Positions 21,950-24,349 of a stretch of DNA of 24,349 nt are shown piece after piece; position 1 is the stretch's first letter; the number at the start of each line of letters is the position of its first letter. This DNA is from Pseudomonadota bacterium (GTDB taxonomy: Bacteria; Pseudomonadota; Alphaproteobacteria; Rhizobiales; Devosiaceae): contig JAEYTY010000081.1 of the NCBI GenBank assembly GCA_023433775.1, positions 1 through 24,349 of the forward strand. The letters are read 5' to 3'. The translations under genes were made by a program, and so were the position numbers. The notes under the pieces were generated by a model. It was not told where the DNA came from, ran no database searches, and saw only the letters and a list, made by a program, of their open reading frames with translations.

Positions 21950-23395
21950 TCAGTCGAGACCTTCACCATGGCTCTTCTGCTGCTTCTTGCCTAGCGGGCG
22001 CGGCTCGTGTGGCGTGCCGGTCAATGCGGTTTTCCAGCGGGCCGCCTGGGCGAGCACATTGGCCGGGGCCGTGCCGCCATAGGACTGGCGGGCAGCGACC
22101 GAGGCTTCGACCGTAACCACCTTGTGGATGCGGCTATCGATGCGCTGGTCGATGGTTTTGAAGTCCTCGATGGTGAGGCCTTCGAGGCCGCAGCCCTTCT
22201 GCTCGGCAAGGGCGACGATCTGGCCGGTGATGTGGTGCGCATCGCGGAAGGGCACGTTGATTTCGCGGACCAGCCAGTCGGCCACGTCGGTGGCGGTGGA
22301 GAAGCCAGCCGAAGCCGAGGCGTGCATCTTTTCGCGATTGGGTGTCAGGTCGGCGACCATGCCGATCATGGCGGCCAGCGACAAGGAGAGCGCGTCGAGG
22401 GCGTCGAAGGCGATTTCCTTGTCTTCCTGCATGTCCTTGGAATAGGCGAGCGGCAGGCCCTTCATAACGACGAGGAGCGAGTTGAGCGCGCCCATGATGC
22501 GGCCGATCTTGGCGCGGACCAGCTCGGCGGCGTCCGGATTGCGCTTTTGCGGCATGATGGACGAACCGGTGGTGAACTTGTCGCTGAGCCGGATGAAGCC
22601 GAACTGGGCCGAGGACCAGATGACCATTTCTTCGGCGAAACGGCTGAGGTGCATGGCGCAGATGGCGGCGGCGGCCAGGGTCTCGAGAATGAAATCGCGG
22701 TCGGAAACGGCGTCGAGCGAATTGGCGGTGGGCCGGTCGAAGCCGAGGGCTTTTGCGGTCATGTCGCGATCGATGGGATAGGGCGTGCCCGCGAGGGCAG
22801 CGGAGCCGAGCGGGCTTTCGTTCAACCGCTTGCGGGCGTCGGTCAGGCGGCCGGCGTCGCGGCCGAGCATTTCGACATAGGCCAGCAGATGATGGCCGAA
22901 GGTCACCGGCTGGGCGTTTTGCAGATGGGTGAAGCCGGGCAGGATGGTTTCGGCTTCCTCCTCGGCGCGGGTGACGAGGCCCAGTTGCAGGGTCTGGATC
23001 TGCGTCACCAGCGTATCGATGCTGTCGCGGACATAGAGCTTGAAATCGGTCGCGACCTGATCATTGCGGGAGCGGGCGGTGTGCAGGCGCCCGGCGGCGT
23101 CGCCGATCTTTTCGCGCAGACGGCTCTCGACATTCATATGAATGTCTTCCAGCGCCCGCGAGAACGTGAAGGTCCCGGTCTCGATTTCGGCCAGCACCTC
23201 GTCTAGACCGGAGAGGATGGCGTCGCGGTCATCTCGCGTCAAAATGCCCATGGCTTCGAGCATTGTCGCATGGGCCTTTGATCCGGCAATATCCTGGGGG
23301 AAGAGACGCTGGTCGAAGCCGATCGAGGCGTTGATTTCTTCCATGATGGCGTCGGGGCCGGAAGCGAACCGGCCGCCCCACATCTTGTTGCTCAT
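21950..23395 (-). CDS. argH: argininosuccinate lyase
   Basis: ArgH (481 aa) splits argininosuccinate into arginine and fumarate. It has the fumarase/lyase superfamily signature GSSIMPQKRNP, the active-site stretch LHTARSRNDQVATD, the conserved THLQNAQPVTFGHH with the catalytic histidine, and DKFTTGSS. Length is about 15 residues longer than the usual 460-470, due to a basic C-terminal tail (PLGKKQQKSHGEGLD). The start MSNKMWGGRF is the family N terminus; AAAGG lies 7 nt upstream. It is divergent from tlpA with only 24 bp between the two start codons and is followed by the ChaC-like gene. Confidence 0.97.
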   Translation of the reverse strand: MSNKMWGGRFASGPDAIMEEINASIGFDQRLFPQDIAGSKAHATMLEAMGILTRDDRDAILSGLDEVLAEIETGTFTFSRALEDIHMNVESRLREKIGDAAGRLHTARSRNDQVATDFKLYVRDSIDTLVTQIQTLQLGLVTRAEEEAETILPGFTHLQNAQPVTFGHHLLAYVEMLGRDAGRLTDARKRLNESPLGSAALAGTPYPIDRDMTAKALGFDRPTANSLDAVSDRDFILETLAAAAICAMHLSRFAEEMVIWSSAQFGFIRLSDKFTTGSSIMPQKRNPDAAELVRAKIGRIMGALNSLLVVMKGLPLAYSKDMQEDKEIAFDALDALSLSLAAMIGMVADLTPNREKMHASASAGFSTATDVADWLVREINVPFRDAHHITGQIVALAEQKGCGLEGLTIEDFKTIDQRIDSRIHKVVTVEASVAARQSYGGTAPANVLAQAARWKTALTGTPHEPRPLGKKQQKSHGEGLD

Positions 23396-23419
23396 CGCAA
23401 AGCCTTTCGGGAGTTACCC

Positions 23420-24082
23420 ATGTCGGATACCAGCGCACCAAACCCGAACCAGCGTCGAGCATGGCAGCTGCCGGTTCTGCTGGTGGTGGCAGGATTGGGC
23501 GTAGCTATAGCGGCGTGGTTTTATCTCGGCAATGCCGCGACGGCCAACTCATGCCCGGTGCAATCCATGCCGGCGCAGGTGATCGACGCGGCAGCAACGG
23601 GAGAACTGGCGGCGCTCAATGGCACGGGCGAGGGGCGGGGCTATGCCGATATGGCCTTCCGGGACGCGGCGGGCAAAGCGATGAGCATTGCCGATTTCGG
23701 GGGCAAGTCGCTGCTGGTCAATTTCTGGGCCAGCTGGTGCGTGCCCTGCCGCGAGGAAATGCCGGCGCTGGACGCCCTGGCGACAGAATACAATTCGGAC
23801 AAGTTCGAAGTGCTGCCGATCAATCTCGATATCGGGGCGGGGGGATTGGAGAAGGCTCAAGCTTTTCTTGACGAAGGGCAGTTCCAGAACCTGCCGCTTT
23901 ATGCCGACAACACTTTTGCCGCCTTTGAACGGCTGAAGCGCGAAGCGGTGGCCGTGGGCCTGCCGGCGACGCTGCTGCTCGATCCCGAGGGGTGCGAACT
24001 GGCCGTGCTGCAGGGGCCGGCGGAATGGCACAGCCGGGACGGGCGGGCCGTGGTCGAGGCGCTGATCGGGCTGCGGGGGTAA
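23420..24082 (+). CDS. tlpA: membrane-anchored thioredoxin-like protein TlpA
   Basis: A 220-residue thiol-disulfide oxidoreductase. One N-terminal membrane anchor is at about 16-38, and the thioredoxin fold with active site W-C-V-P-C (106-110) faces the periplasm. The fold begins at FRDAAGKAMSIADFGGKSLL, and cis-Pro is in AVGLPATLLLD. Two further cysteines (45 and the one in PEGCELAV) match Bradyrhizobium-type TlpA, the reductant for cytochrome oxidase maturation, so that role is the best inference. GGGAG lies 7 nt before the ATG. The argH-tlpA divergent pair is conserved in Hyphomicrobiales. A strong terminator follows at 24119. Confidence 0.92.
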   Translation: MSDTSAPNPNQRRAWQLPVLLVVAGLGVAIAAWFYLGNAATANSCPVQSMPAQVIDAAATGELAALNGTGEGRGYADMAFRDAAGKAMSIADFGGKSLLVNFWASWCVPCREEMPALDALATEYNSDKFEVLPINLDIGAGGLEKAQAFLDEGQFQNLPLYADNTFAAFERLKREAVAVGLPATLLLDPEGCELAVLQGPAEWHSRDGRAVVEALIGLRG

Positions 24083-24118
24083 GCCCGAAGCCATTTCAAA
24101 GAACGGGCGTGCTTTCTT

Positions 24119-24151
24119 ACCGGGCGGTCTTCGGACCCCCGGTTTTTCTTT
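24119..24151 (+). terminator. intrinsic terminator after tlpA
   Basis: ACCGGG, a one-base bulge, GGTC, loop TTCG, GACC, CCCGGT, then TTTTTCTTT: a 10-bp stem with UUCG cap and a T-run. It lies 36 nt after the tlpA stop and forms the inner edge of the second structured repeat. Confidence 0.9.
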
Positions 24152-24349
24152 AGTTGATGGAGCCCCGAGGCGGATTCCGCCTCTGACTAATTAATAATGA
24201 GACGAAATTCGCCTCGGGGCGCCGGGGTTTCTGGCGAGGAGGTTTTGTAGGGGGACATTGCTGCCGCGGACCCATCTCCAGACCCAGGCTCCGATAACGA
24301 TAACGAGCCCGCCCGACTGTCGCCGGGCGGTGATCGTTGCAACCCCATC
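24119..24349 (-). repeat. structured repeat, copy 2 (inverted, runs off the window)
   Basis: Read on the minus strand from the window end, it matches copy 1 from 11270: identical for 106 bp, 129 of 131 over the first 131 bp, then weaker. The hairpin arms here are 24162-24184 and 24199-24220. The outer arm bases read GCCCCGAGG/CCTCGGGGC, against GCTCCGAGA/TCTCGGAGC in copy 1, so two base pairs have changed on both sides and pairing is kept. The shared open frame ends in TAA at the same place. The outer part of this copy is beyond the window. Confidence 0.85.

Noticed and set aside
22007..23206. 399-residue plus-strand open frame opposite argH
   Set aside because: Shadow of argH: Gly/Ala/Asp/His-rich with no domain, no ribosome site, and full overlap with a certain gene.

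Overview
The window is GC-rich chromosomal DNA from an alphaproteobacterium, most likely a Hyphomicrobiales member close to Devosia. This is inferred from protein character and gene neighbourhoods: sdhCDAB, gloB beside a SAM methyltransferase, hisC-tyrC beside a DUF2125 gene, ftsEX opposite a zinc-ribbon gene plus cpdR, argH opposite tlpA, and a GTTC-N7-GTTC LexA box. I see no rRNA, tRNA, transposase, phage gene or CRISPR array.

Layout. Bases 1-3941 (minus strand) hold the succinate dehydrogenase operon in the order sdhC-sdhD-sdhA-[small secreted Cys protein]-sdhB. Bases 4188-9113 carry nudK (GDP-mannose pyrophosphatase type), a palindromic repeat, a DUF1737 gene divergent from a beta-carbonic anhydrase, a periplasmic EF-hand protein, an EamA transporter, asd, a doubtful 31-codon ORF and an 83-residue unknown gene with operator-like palindromes upstream. 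Bases 9291-10892 hold divergent gloB and a methyltransferase. Bases 10893-11588 are repeat-rich: a 68-bp-arm inverted repeat, then copy 1 of a structured repeat that recurs inverted at the right window edge. Bases 11589-13636 are hisC-tyrC. DUF2125 and chaC follow as a divergent pair. A 116-residue unknown protein (15369-15719) sits behind a perfect alphaproteobacterial SOS box. plsC-ftsX-ftsE (15840-18309, minus) is divergent from a zinc-ribbon membrane protein and cpdR. lysA, a second ChaC-like gene and argH form a minus-strand run, with tlpA divergent from argH.

Functional themes are central metabolism (succinate dehydrogenase), amino-acid and cell-wall precursor synthesis (asd and lysA for the DAP/lysine branch, argH, hisC, tyrC), glutathione metabolism (gloB and two ChaC proteins), CO2/bicarbonate exchange, phospholipid synthesis (plsC), and division and cell-cycle control (ftsEX, cpdR).

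The window is mostly housekeeping. The parts that known genes do not explain are: (a) the SOS-box-controlled unknown gene; (b) the near-identical inverted repeats at 11270-11505 and 24119-24349, whose hairpins differ by paired compensating changes and which share a Val/Ile/Trp-rich open frame; (c) a small secreted Cys protein inside the sdh operon; and (d) dense palindromes upstream of the 83-residue gene. The right edge of the window lies inside the second repeat copy, so its outer flank is unseen and the window may end at an assembly break.
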